Positions 9,655-19,624 of a DNA stretch of 64,000 nt are shown piece after piece (positions within the stretch are counted from its first letter, which is position 1; each line of letters opens with the position of its first letter). The stretch comes from Trigonopsis variabilis. Taxonomy: Eukaryota; Ascomycota; Trigonopsidomycetes; Trigonopsidales; Trigonopsidaceae. The position numbers were made by a program, and so were the translations under genes. Under the pieces are notes generated by a model. It did not search any database. It saw only the letters and a list, made by a program, of their open reading frames with translations, and had not been told where the DNA came from. The stretch lies in NCBI GenBank assembly GCA_003707065.3, contig PPXM03000002.1, positions 1 to 64,000 of the forward strand, given 5' to 3'.

Positions 9655-9945
9655 TCGGACTGTATATTGGCTGGGCATTTCCTCCTTTGATTCCTGTAAA
9701 TTTAGCGGGTTCTGCTTATTATAATCTATAAATATAATTAACGAGATCATGTAGCATAATGAGAAGATTCCATGTTAGAAGAGGTTGGATCAGAGGCGCA
9801 AGCGCAAAGGCTAAAGATGAAGGTTGGTGCAATTATCTGAAGTTTTCGTCGTTGATTCAGATGATTACGATAAAAGCCAGTGCTGTTGTATCTTAAACCT
9901 CCTCGACTGATAACACCAAATTAAAGCGAAGAGACACCTTGACGA

Positions 9946-11093
9946 GAATCTTAGTATCCTGGCTTTGAATAGCTCCCTCGATCACAGATCTCTGCGTGCA
10001 GAAGTGAGCGATGTGTCGTAGACGCTTCTTTTCAAGACTGAATAATAGATGCACCAAACCAAAACTAAAATATCCTGACAACGGGATTCTGATTACGACA
10101 TGTTTTTACAAATATAACTGCTATCAGAAATCTATGAATGCTTGTGCTGTTCGACGTATGCTTTCAATTTCTTCATTTGAAGGAGAACAACTCCGTGTAG
10201 TCTGTGGGCGAGCCAAATGCCACATGAAACTGAAAGAACTCGAAATCTCGTTCAAAATCATTATCAATCAAGGTCCTTTATCTGAGAGAATCGAATCGGA
10301 TATAACAGTTATGATCTTAGAGCCGAGTGTGAATTTCGCCTCTTCAGACGTACCCCTCACCGTTTCCCTCAGAGTACGGGCCAACTGTCAATTCTGGCCT
10401 CCAGCATCTTCAGCCCTATCTGTTTTCTCAATCCCGAGTGTGACAAGGCAAACAAGCTCAGCCAAGATTTCCCGGTGACAGTCCAAGCTTTTCCTTGGAG
10501 GAGATGGAGCTGAGTAGACCATGAAATAACTGTTCAAGATGTTTCTTCAACAAAATCTTATCTCCGCTCTGGCTTTCTCTCCGTCAAATGAACGAATGGC
10601 GTCAGTTTGTGTTCGCCATTCCTCGCTAGCTGAAAAAGGATAACCAATTCGAAAAGCTTGGCGACTTATGGATCCCTCAACATTGTTGAAAAACGACTCT
10701 TTCGCCGTATCAGAGTTATAGAGACAAATCAGATTACACCCGGGATCCTGTCTTCTTTGTTCAGCACCTGCTAGCAAGCGATATTAATCGGAGACAGCTT
10801 TATGAATCGATTGGCTTCTCAGGATGCACCAACTAGACAAAACTGTCTGCTTACTGCAAAAGGTATCATTTTCGTCAGCGCCTTGTCGAGAAGATTGATG
10901 AATCGTCGTTGTCGATGATGGAATTTTCCGGTTGACTGTAACGCAACGACGAGTCAACGGGATTGTCTTAACCTGGAAACCTGACATTGGTGGAAGATCG
11001 ATGATCTGATCGTCAAAAGTTGCCGTCTACGATGGGCGATCCGATAGCAAAGAGCTGATAAATATGTAAGGGCCTTTGATCCTATCCCTCATC
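9946..11093. other. Intergenic, with possible decayed minus-strand gene
   Basis: On the minus strand between about 10990 and 10000, several short open stretches with protein-like composition follow one another in different frames. The clearest runs from 10777 down to 10547. No family was recognised and no continuous gene could be supported. A plus-strand open frame at 10011-10478 shows no family features. This may be the remnant of a gene lost from the cluster. Confidence 0.3.
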
Positions 11094-12785
11094 ATGGGTA
11101 TTCCTTGGTTTATTCCTCACCATCGAGTGATTGAGAACGATGAGGAAGACCTTCAACGGCCCGAAGAAGAGAAAGTTGTTGCTATAAAGGAATACCGGGA
11201 CGAAGCCAATCGACCATGGTGGAAATTATTCGATGAATATGAATATCGAGAGACGCCTGAGGAAGCTAAGAAGCATGTCTGGTGGGGATGGTTCGAGAAA
11301 GGAGCCACTAGAGCCGAGAAAAAGCTTCTGATTAAGCTGGATATTCTACTTGCCTTTTATTCATTCATGGGGTACTGGATCAAGTACATTGACTCGGCTA
11401 ATCTGAATAATGCCTATGTATCAAACATGAAAGAGGATCTTAATATGAAAGGAAATGATCTTATTAACACTCAGGTCCTTTTCACGGTGGGGCAGATTGT
11501 ATTCGAGCTTCCTTGGCTCTTCCTTCTCCCGCGAGTGCCGATTTCATACGCCTTATCCATATCGGAGCTCTGCTGGGCCAGTTTCACCATAGCTTTGTAC
11601 CGGGCAGAGAATGTGACTACGCTCAAGGCGCTCCGGTTTTTCGTGGGAGGATCAGAAGCTGCCTTTTTCCCTTGCGTACATTATCTCTTAGCCAGTTGGT
11701 ACACCGCTGATGAAATTAGCCGTCGTGGTGGTTTCTTCTATATGGGACAATTTCTAGGTGTCCTGACTTCGGGTCTAATCCAGTCGGCAGCATTCGAGAA
11801 TCTCGATGGAAGACACGGTCTGGCAGGGTGGCGATGGATGTTCATCATCGATGGATGCATCTCGTTTGCAGTTGCGCTTTTGGGTTTCTTTTTCATTCCT
11901 GGAACGCCAAGTAAATGTTACTCTATTTTCCTTACCGAGGACGAGATCAAACTCGCTCGAAAAAGAATGCGCAAGAATAAGACTGATACAAGCTCTTCTC
12001 CCAAGAGCTTCTTTGATAAAGAAACGTGGAAGAAAATGCTCACATCATGGCATTTATACGTGTTTAGTATATTGCAAATTCTCGGATTCAATACTAATAA
12101 CACCTCCTCGGGATCTTTTGTTCTTTGGCTAAAGTCATTGAATAAGTTCACTATCGGACAGATCAACAACTACTCAACTATTCCTCCTGCTTTAGGTATC
12201 GTTTACATTTTCATCGTTTGCTTTGGTGCCGATTTCACGCGCAAGCGTTTCGGCATGGTCATGTTTTCGTTCCTCATGAACTTCATAGGTAATACTATTC
12301 TTGCAGTCTGGGATGTTCCTTATGGTGCCAAGTGGTTTGCATATTGTTTCGGATATTGGTCTTGGTCTCAGAGCTCTGTCTTTAATCCCCTCATTAGCGA
12401 TCTCCTACGATACGATAGCAATCTTAGATCTATAGAATGGATGATTATTTATATAATTGGTCTTCAATCAAGCGCCTGGATGAGTAAGCTTCAGTGGGAA
12501 ACTGTTGAAGCTCCCAAGTTCCGGGTTGGTTTCACCACATGTGCAGCCTATAGCATCGGTTTCATTCTCCTTTTCGGAATCGCTTATCTTTTTTACAAGC
12601 GAGACGAACGAGCTCGAGCACTCAAAAACGGTATTTATGTCTATAATAGCAAGTATGATCCTATACCGGAGGGAGCCTATAAATCCGATACCAAATCTGA
12701 TGACGATTCCGAGGAGCTTCATTCTGCTGATATTGATAGTGATCTAGCTCCGAAAGAAGCATCTATTAATATCAAAGAGCTCTAG
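11094..12785 (+). CDS. MFS transporter, ACS family, pantothenate (Liz1/Fen2)-like
   Basis: 563-aa major facilitator, intronless. The start is the ATG at 11094 (MGIPWF). A hydrophilic N-terminal 75 residues contains the WWKLFDEYEYR and KKHVWWGWFEKG blocks typical of the Liz1/Fen2/Seo1 subgroup. Then come 12 predicted spans, beginning DILLAFYSFMGYW with the ACS signature position at DSANLNNAY. The tail is acidic and serine-rich. Family members import anions such as pantothenate, allantoate or other small carboxylates with protons at the plasma membrane; the substrate here is inferred only to subgroup level. It is the leftmost gene of the transporter-rich cluster and reads away from the dehydrogenases. 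Confidence 0.85.
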   Translation: MGIPWFIPHHRVIENDEEDLQRPEEEKVVAIKEYRDEANRPWWKLFDEYEYRETPEEAKKHVWWGWFEKGATRAEKKLLIKLDILLAFYSFMGYWIKYIDSANLNNAYVSNMKEDLNMKGNDLINTQVLFTVGQIVFELPWLFLLPRVPISYALSISELCWASFTIALYRAENVTTLKALRFFVGGSEAAFFPCVHYLLASWYTADEISRRGGFFYMGQFLGVLTSGLIQSAAFENLDGRHGLAGWRWMFIIDGCISFAVALLGFFFIPGTPSKCYSIFLTEDEIKLARKRMRKNKTDTSSSPKSFFDKETWKKMLTSWHLYVFSILQILGFNTNNTSSGSFVLWLKSLNKFTIGQINNYSTIPPALGIVYIFIVCFGADFTRKRFGMVMFSFLMNFIGNTILAVWDVPYGAKWFAYCFGYWSWSQSSVFNPLISDLLRYDSNLRSIEWMIIYIIGLQSSAWMSKLQWETVEAPKFRVGFTTCAAYSIGFILLFGIAYLFYKRDERARALKNGIYVYNSKYDPIPEGAYKSDTKSDDDSEELHSADIDSDLAPKEASINIKEL

Positions 12786-13520
12786 TTCAAAATGTTTTGT
12801 TTGCTTTCAACAGAAAATTGTTCGATACTCCAACTGTAAGCCTTGATATCATCTTCTTGTCAGGCATTATCCCTAATTGCGAAACCTTGGGAGCTCTGAA
12901 CAAATGTAGAGCAAAAGAAAGGTCACTGACAATTTTACTGGGCTAGTTTAGTAGAAAGCCACTGGTAGATTGCCCATCTTGGCCTTTTAGCAACACCGTA
13001 AGAGAACGACGTACAGCTCAGAGTAAAAAAGGTATAATCAACAGAAAAGATAAATATAGCATGGCCTTCTTTCTTTTCCCAAGACCCTTCTCGATTTATA
13101 TTTACGGATTACAACATCCAGTGTGATCTTTTACGGGAAAAGACGTATTTGTCCATCACTTAAAGCAGAGTACAAAACTTCCAAGTAACTTCCACAATCA
13201 GGAATAAATTGCAAAGCTTTAATATCAAGCTTTGAGGAAGGAATACATGGTATTTATATATATATCCAAGTTAATCCAAGGCTCTCTGTCACAACAAGCT
13301 CATGAGTCATCATAATATAAAGGTAAGACTGTAAGATACCCAGATGAGCTTCAAAGATAGCACTCGAATTGTGAGTGAGCAATCAAGTCTCTCATAAGAG
13401 TGTGTTTCCAGAGTGAACTGTACTATCGTGTATCAGCTCAGCATTGAATTTTACTTGATTGCGCCGTAGTAAATTAGATTCATATATCTTATTCTGGAAG
13501 AATAGTGTGAAATCGTGGAT
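12786..13520. other. Convergent intergenic spacer
   Basis: 735 bp between the 3' ends of the transporter at 11094-12785 and the regulator at 13521-15083. AT-rich, with a short TATATATA run near 13255. No open frame or RNA gene was recognised. Confidence 0.5.
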
Positions 13521-15083
13521 TTAGGGAACGTTCCACTGCTGATCACCCATCAATTCTGGAAAGAGAGACTCCACGTTAATCATCTGAAACTGTCTCTCAA
13601 TAGCATGTTCATACATCCGGCTGACAATGGTAGTAAACCTTTTAGCTATGTGGTGAGGTCCAACAGCAAAAGACCGGAGTTTGGCTATTGTTGCTTCAAC
13701 CAGAACGACTTCAGGCGCTTGAGATTTACAGATCAGAAGAGCAGCAAAGGTGATGTTATAAAACATCATATCAGTCATTTGGCGACCAACATCTGGAGGG
13801 ATAGCCTCAGTCAGGTTGAGGATCTCTGACGCCAAAGGAACTAAGTCATCTGGGAGATCCTCCGACTGCTGCATGATCACCATTATTTTAGCAAAGTTGT
13901 AACCTATCTGAACAAAGTAAGATCGATCTTTATCTTTAGCTGTTAGAGGGGTCAAGTGGTGAGCATACCAAATAGATCCTGCCATTCCTGGTACCATTGC
14001 GCGAAATATTGCGAAGAGTCCACCTTCTCTGGATTATCAAGATACGAATACAAGAGGAAATAGAGCTCCACTTCTGCTACCATTCTCCTGTCTCGGATGG
14101 TAGAACCCGGAAAATCCAAAAGCTGTCTAAGCTTCTTGATATCTTTAGTTCCAAGCATGCAAGGACGTTGCATTCCTACCGAATAGCTGCAATTAGTGAC
14201 TGTCAGTCCAACTAACTCACTGAAGGTGAACAAGAGAAAGATGAGCCTTGGTACGGGCCACATAAATATCAGACATGGCTACGGCCATACTCAACTGACA
14301 TCCATATCCACTTAAAAGCCAGCTATCTTTATTCTTGAATCCCAAGTCTAAACTTGAAGCCATTGATAATAATAAGATGCCGTCCAAGGTCTCCAGTTTT
14401 GGCGGCGAAACTTGCAACAGTCTCCCAAGAAGGCCAGTAGATTCACGCGATAATTTGTGGATAACATTCAGATCCAGGTCTGTATGTCTGGATGCCAGAC
14501 AGAGAATGCATACTAGCAAAAAAGATGATTCCCTCGAGAGGTACTCGCTGAGGTCACCTTGAGCACGCTCCAACGAAGGCGTCCATCGTTGCGAGTATTC
14601 CTTCAAGAAAATTGCAAGCAGCTGGCTTCTTTGATCATCACCAATGATACGATTCAATGAAGTACTGGTTACATCGCAGTCCGGGGCATCTTCTGGGTCA
14701 AGCGTCTGAATCAGAGCCATATGGCCTGGGATAGAATGAGATTTTGTTGAAAATAATGCATCACCAGTAACTCCTGGCGTCTTCTGTCGCAAGTGGGATA
14801 CTTCGTTCTGAAGGCTGGCCACTTTAATCTCTAGAGCAGACAGACGAGTTTGAGTCTCGCTCTCAGGATCTGATCTTCTATATACCTCATTCTCCTTGTC
14901 TCCCGAAGCCAAAAAGGTGAGGCCTGCGTCGTACTTGCACACAATCCTTTTGGAGAAGCATCTGGCACACGTTCCTCCCCCACTAGGCAAAGGATAACAT
15001 TTTTGCTTAGCCGATCGGCAAGCCTCACAGGCTTTCCATGTTCTCTCCCTGTGTTTCACATCATTCGGACGTAAAGGGGCCAT
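13521..15083 (-). CDS. Zn2Cys6 transcription factor (cluster regulator candidate)
   Basis: 499 aa from three exons: 15083-14221, 14186-13969 and 13939-13521; the introns are 34 and 29 nt. Gal4-type zinc cluster with cysteines at 19, 22, 29, 39, 42 and 49; the middle spacer of nine residues is a little long but allowed. A heptad-like segment at about 80-100 (LSALEIKVASLQNEV) would dimerise it. The rest is the fungal TF middle-homology domain (LESLDG-type, HYSVGMQRP, then SYFVQIGYNFAKIM). The exon joins restore conserved blocks across both junctions. It sits head-to-tail with the MFS gene at 15504-17042 and next to the arylsulfotransferase promoter with CCGCGG sites, so it is a candidate regulator of that pair (inference). 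Confidence 0.88.
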
Positions 15084-15503
15084 CTATATCGAAAGCATCC
15101 GTACTAAAGCAGCCGCTGTTCTCTCAAATTTCTGGCTATCTTTCGAGGTGCGCTCACCGAGCTGAGCGTTACATGCCGACATATTGATATGCAGACAATT
15201 CGAGCATGACTCTATATTTGCTCCTATTGGTGGCAGATAGTGCTGTAGATAGTTTTTATGTTCAAAATCAATGTCTTGCACTCAGCAGCTTATCAAGTGA
15301 AGAAAATTTAGAAACCCATCAAGTCAATGTGTCCAAAACAAATTATTCACCAGTGCTGTTTGCATAACTTTAGATTATATTAGAAGAAATTTACATGTAT
15401 AACTCTACGTGAGTCCACAGTCTAGCCGGCTTTATTCCCACACCGTGTAATTTCCTCGTTAGACTACTCTCACAAAATTCACCAAAATACAGATAAGATA
15501 TTA

Positions 15504-17042
15504 TTAAAGTTGGTAGAACCTCACAGGTTCTCCCCTGTTTGCTTTTTGCTTTAGTTTCCTGTTGGCAATAATATAAGCAAAAGTCTGAAAGATCGTGATA
15601 CAAATCATCACAAAGAGCAAGACAATGATCGCAGTAAATCCTCGTCGATAGCGAGGCTTATCATATGCCTGGAACATATAGCTTCCCGGAATTGAAGATA
15701 CATTCACTGCCATGAACAGACTTGAAGTGTTAGTGAAAATCAGGGATCTTACTTACAGGGCGTAAGATAAACTTCGCTGAGCGGGAGTCGGGGCGTTGAT
15801 TCCCGTCCATGCAATGTTTAGAGTGTGCCATGATGTGCCCGCAGACATCGTGAAGACAATCAAGCCATACATTGTCCACTTGTCTGGGGAATCAGGGACC
15901 GCGCACAACGACACCATGCCACTGAAAAGAGTAATCGCAGAGAATAGGATGCATACAGAACGGATCTTGATGATGTCGCTGATGGCTGAGAGTATGACAT
16001 TAAAAATCAGAGTCCCCATGGGATAAGCCGCAGACAAGAGGTTCGAGTCAAGGGTGCTGAAGCCTAAAGACTTGACAATACTAGGGATAAAAGTAAGCAT
16101 TGGAGAGAAGAATAAATTTCCTATGAGGGCCATGAGTAAATGAGGCCACAGGCGCCAGTTCTTAACTGTCGTGATAACATCCGATAATTTAAGGCGCATT
16201 GATATCTGCTTTTCTTCATTTGGATCATCACTCACTAATACCCGGACCAGGCTGGACTCTTCTTTTTTGCTCAAAACATGAAACCATCCAAACCGAATGC
16301 TGGTGTCACCCGGTCCTTTAGGAAGAAGGAAAAAAGTAATTACGCCGATGCCAATAGTGCAAGCACCATCAATCACAAACAAATATCTCCAAGAGGGCCA
16401 GGAAGAGGTCGCAAAATCTTTAAAGACGCCATAGGCAATAAGTGAGCTAGCAGAACCGGCTAGTTGGAGGCCACAAAAAAATAACGCAATACGACTTCCC
16501 ATCTCGCGCCTGGTATAGAAACATGAGATACTACACTGTTAGTCGGATCAGATGGACACATACTAGTAGACTGAGCACGGAAGAAAGCCTCCCTCTGCCA
16601 GTCCAAGAAAGATCCTAGTCACAATGAATCCTCCAGTATTCTGAATAAAGCATTGAAATGTTGCAATTAGACCCCATATGACTGCTTGCAGAGGGATCCA
16701 GTTATATGGGCCAATCTTTTGTAGGACGAAATTGGCAGGAATCTCGGTCAGCACGATACCCAACCACATCAGTGATGTTCCACAATCAATAATTCCTTGT
16801 GAGATCCCAATGTCTGTTGCCAAACCTGCCGTCAAAGCATTGCCGAGGTTGGCTCGGTCAAGTTGCATAAAAAACATCAACAAAATCATCAGTGGGAGAA
16901 TGTACAAGTCGATTTTCAGTCGAATCTTCCAATCCAAAATTTCTTCATGATCACTATCAATTATGTTGTCACTCGGCTCAGAGATAACACTCTGACAGCG
17001 ATCTGCTCCCGATTCTTTCTTGCAGTCGTATGATAAATCCAT
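15504..17042 (-). CDS. MFS transporter, ACS family (Dal5/Tna1-like)
   Basis: 489 aa from three exons: 17042-16564, 16530-15757 and 15720-15504; introns are 33 and 36 nt. The 12-span architecture begins LPLMILLMFFMQLDRANLGNA, which carries the ACS signature (DRANLGNA). The first splice must use the TGTAG acceptor, not the CAG five bases earlier, to give YYISCFYTRREMG, the expected conserved block. Family members are proton symporters for organic anions such as allantoate, nicotinate or sugar acids. Its start is 386 bp from the divergent arylsulfotransferase-family gene, suggesting uptake of that enzyme's substrate (inference). Confidence 0.88.
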
Positions 17043-17195
17043 CGAAGCTCGTCCAGATTATCTATATGGGTTTCGACTTCATGTTCTTATAGTTCGGGAC
17101 CTTTATCGCGCTGGCAAACTAGCGATATCTCTTGCACAACTCTCGCCATTATCCGATGTGTGTATCAGCTTATCGCGTCAGAGAATCGTTATATA

Positions 17196-17276
17196 CCGCG
17201 GCATCTCCGCGGAAAGGCCGCGGCAAACCCGGTGAAAGACAACCGTTGATTCGTTGAGAGCCACAGAATCCCGCGG
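17196..17276. promoter_or_regulatory. Phased CCGCGG operator array in divergent promoter
   Basis: CCGCGG occurs at 17196-17201, 17207-17212 and 17218-17223, exactly 11 bp apart, and again at 17271-17276, in the 386 bp between the MFS start (17042) and the arylsulfotransferase start (17429). CCG/CGG triplets are the half-sites of Gal4-type Zn2Cys6 factors, and 11 bp is about one helical turn, which would place three sites on one face of the DNA. The regulator is probably one of the three local Zn2Cys6 proteins; that assignment is inference. Confidence 0.6.
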
Positions 17277-17428
17277 GTAGTGCGCGGAATTGCTCGTAGA
17301 TCGCTTGCACTAGTATATGATAGGAAAATCCCGAAAAAAGACGTCTTATCAACTCATTTACACTGATATGGACCTTACTTTAATATAAGTCCATACTCAT
17401 CCAAGTCCATTATACGATACCTGAGAGC

Positions 17429-18586
17429 ATGGACCAGAACACGATCTTTCGCAGCCGTATTACTGGGCTGGTTGGATGTAATAAAGAGAAAGCACTCGAT
17501 GGATATACAGTACTAGCGCCTTTGTCGTCGGACGGTAAAGTTTACCTAGTTGATAATCAAGGAAAGACCGTATACGAATGGAAAGTCGGTCATCGGCCTG
17601 GGCGACACGCTCGCATCCTGAAAAATGGGAATCTCGCGTTCAATGGCGTGTTAGAAGAAAGCGATGGAAAAGGACCCATCCCCCAACTGTTTGACTTCTG
17701 GGAGAAATATCGAGGCGGATACTATGCTCAAATCAATCCTAAGGGAGAAATTGTTCATTTACACATTGATCCTCTTGGCCACCACGACTGCTTTCAGAAA
17801 GAGGATGGATCGTTGTTATATACGACCCTAGAAGAGTTGAAAGGGGATCAAGCTGCTTCTGTCCAAGGAGGAGTTGCGGGCACCGAGGGATACAACGGGT
17901 CTGTTTATGCTGATATCATCAAGGAAGTTGATTCAAACGGGCACACTATATGGGAATGGAAAGTGTCTGAGCATTTGCCTCGAGACAAGTTCCCGCTGCT
18001 TCCGCATTATCAAAGAGAGCACTGGCCATTGATTAATGCTGTTTATCCTCTTAAAGATGGGAACATCTTAGCGAGCCTTCGCAGCGTATCTGCGGTGATC
18101 ATCATAGACAAAAAGACAAAGGATATCATTTGGCACCTCGACTCGACAGTAGTCGCTCAGCAGCATAATGCTCAAGAACTCGACAATGGGAATATCTTGA
18201 TTTTTGACAACGGTGCTTTCCGATATCGTGAAAGTTTCCAATTTTCACGCGTGATTGAAGTAAGTCGTGCAACGAAGGAGATTGTGTGGTGCTATATGGA
18301 TCCTCAACCGGAAGCTTTCTATTCCCCTTTTATGGGTGGAGCGCAGCGTCTTGCCAATGGCAACACTTTTATTTGTGAAAGCGCATTCGGCCGTCTCTTT
18401 GAGGTAACACCAGAAGGAGAAGTTGTCTGGGAATATGTAAATCCATACCGGAGCAAGTATCCGGCATCCAGTCGGGTAAGCACTATATTCAAAAGAGAAT
18501 CAAATGCTTTGTTTAGAGCATATAGGTATTCGTTTGATGAAGTGAAGCAGTTTCTTCAGACAGACAAAAACTGTACAATAATCTAA
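17429..18586 (+). CDS. Arylsulfotransferase (ASST)-family protein, bacterial type
   Basis: 385 aa, intronless, with no signal peptide or membrane span, so cytosolic. Repeated beta-propeller-like blades of the form NGNxLxxD/E alternate with VxWEW/VVWEY strands. Recognisable blocks are GRHARILKNGN, HHDCFQKEDGSLLY, QQHNAQELDNGN, SPFMGGAQRLANGN and ESAFGRLFEVTPEGEVVWEY. These follow, block for block, what I recall of the roughly 350-380-residue bacterial aryl-sulfate sulfotransferase-like proteins; fungal members are usually a different, secreted subgroup. ASST enzymes move sulfate from an aryl sulfate donor to a phenol. The first histidine of the HHD block may correspond to the catalytic residue, but activity is not assured. 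Transfer from bacteria is a reasonable hypothesis. It shares a promoter with an MFS gene. Confidence 0.8.
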   Translation: MDQNTIFRSRITGLVGCNKEKALDGYTVLAPLSSDGKVYLVDNQGKTVYEWKVGHRPGRHARILKNGNLAFNGVLEESDGKGPIPQLFDFWEKYRGGYYAQINPKGEIVHLHIDPLGHHDCFQKEDGSLLYTTLEELKGDQAASVQGGVAGTEGYNGSVYADIIKEVDSNGHTIWEWKVSEHLPRDKFPLLPHYQREHWPLINAVYPLKDGNILASLRSVSAVIIIDKKTKDIIWHLDSTVVAQQHNAQELDNGNILIFDNGAFRYRESFQFSRVIEVSRATKEIVWCYMDPQPEAFYSPFMGGAQRLANGNTFICESAFGRLFEVTPEGEVVWEYVNPYRSKYPASSRVSTIFKRESNALFRAYRYSFDEVKQFLQTDKNCTII

Positions 18587-19624
18587 AGCCTTCGTTTCTG
18601 TTTCCTCTGAATGTATTTGCCAAGATACCCCATGGCTGCGAGTAATATGTCATAATTCGAGCTTCGTGCAAGCCTCTGCGATTGCAAATTCTGAATGGCC
18701 TCATATAGGCATGATCTGAACTCAGATAAGGGTGCTCTAGTAACATGTAAGCCAAGGTACAATATTAATCAGCTTGAATGTACAAGTCACTGTTTATTAT
18801 GAGACTACTCGGAGAAAACAACCGTAAGAAGTCATATACTGACAACCATAAAGGCTTGTTACTTTCAGCAGAGGATGAACTGGCAAAGTTCAGTTTATAA
18901 ACCCCAGTGATTCTTTCTATTCCAAGCATGTCTAACAAGGGCTTATCAATAGATAATATAATAAATTAGTAGAAAAGATCATGATCATGAGCCCTTCGTT
19001 CCACCGTTGAAGTCTCTTGTTCTGTTCGTACACTTATGCTGTCATCATATGACTGTATCTTTTTTCTCAATCTAATCGAGGGCTCTGGGGCACCAATTTT
19101 TATTCCCTTACAGTATTGATCACTGACAAATTTCAGAGCTCTTCTATCTAAGTCATCAAGAATTGTTTAGATCACCTACTTTCTCAGGTTGCAACACATA
19201 AAATCCCGCTCAGTGTGCTCACATGCCAACAATTACCAAGCTGCCGGGCGCGGTCGCAAAAGTCTGTGAGCATCAGTTCTAAAATATCAAGTCAATGGCT
19301 GGCTCTGTGTTTTCAGGAGGAAACCCTATATTACGAGATTACAATGCCATTCACTTGTGAATGTTACAGATACCCTTTTTAGTGAACATTTACCCCGGGC
19401 GAGAATGCTTAAATTTCTTCTATTTTACAGCCGACCTATAGTATACAGGGATTAATTGCCTGTCTGATTGCTTGAAACGTGATCTGATTAAAGGACTGCT
19501 GCTTACAAATACGGTCTTCGCACGGCTACCCTCAGTTTATGGTATAGCGCTACCTTGGAGTTTTGTGTGCTTAATAATACCTAGTCGCTATAAAAGATGG
19601 GGGTCCACATATTCCGCTGTTATC
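18587..19624. other. Intergenic spacer
   Basis: About 1 kb between the arylsulfotransferase stop and the DHA1 transporter ATG. AT-rich. The frame of the transporter is open back to 19472 but without an ATG. No RNA gene or clear regulatory motif was recognised. Confidence 0.5.

Larger units (their letters stand above)
7105..9945. repeat. Segmental duplication, copy B
   Basis: Second copy of the block at 1965-3970, in the same orientation and displaced by about 5.1-6 kb. It aligns over 7105-7258 and again from about 8064 to 9945; the stretch between (7259-8063) has no counterpart in copy A. Confidence 0.85.
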
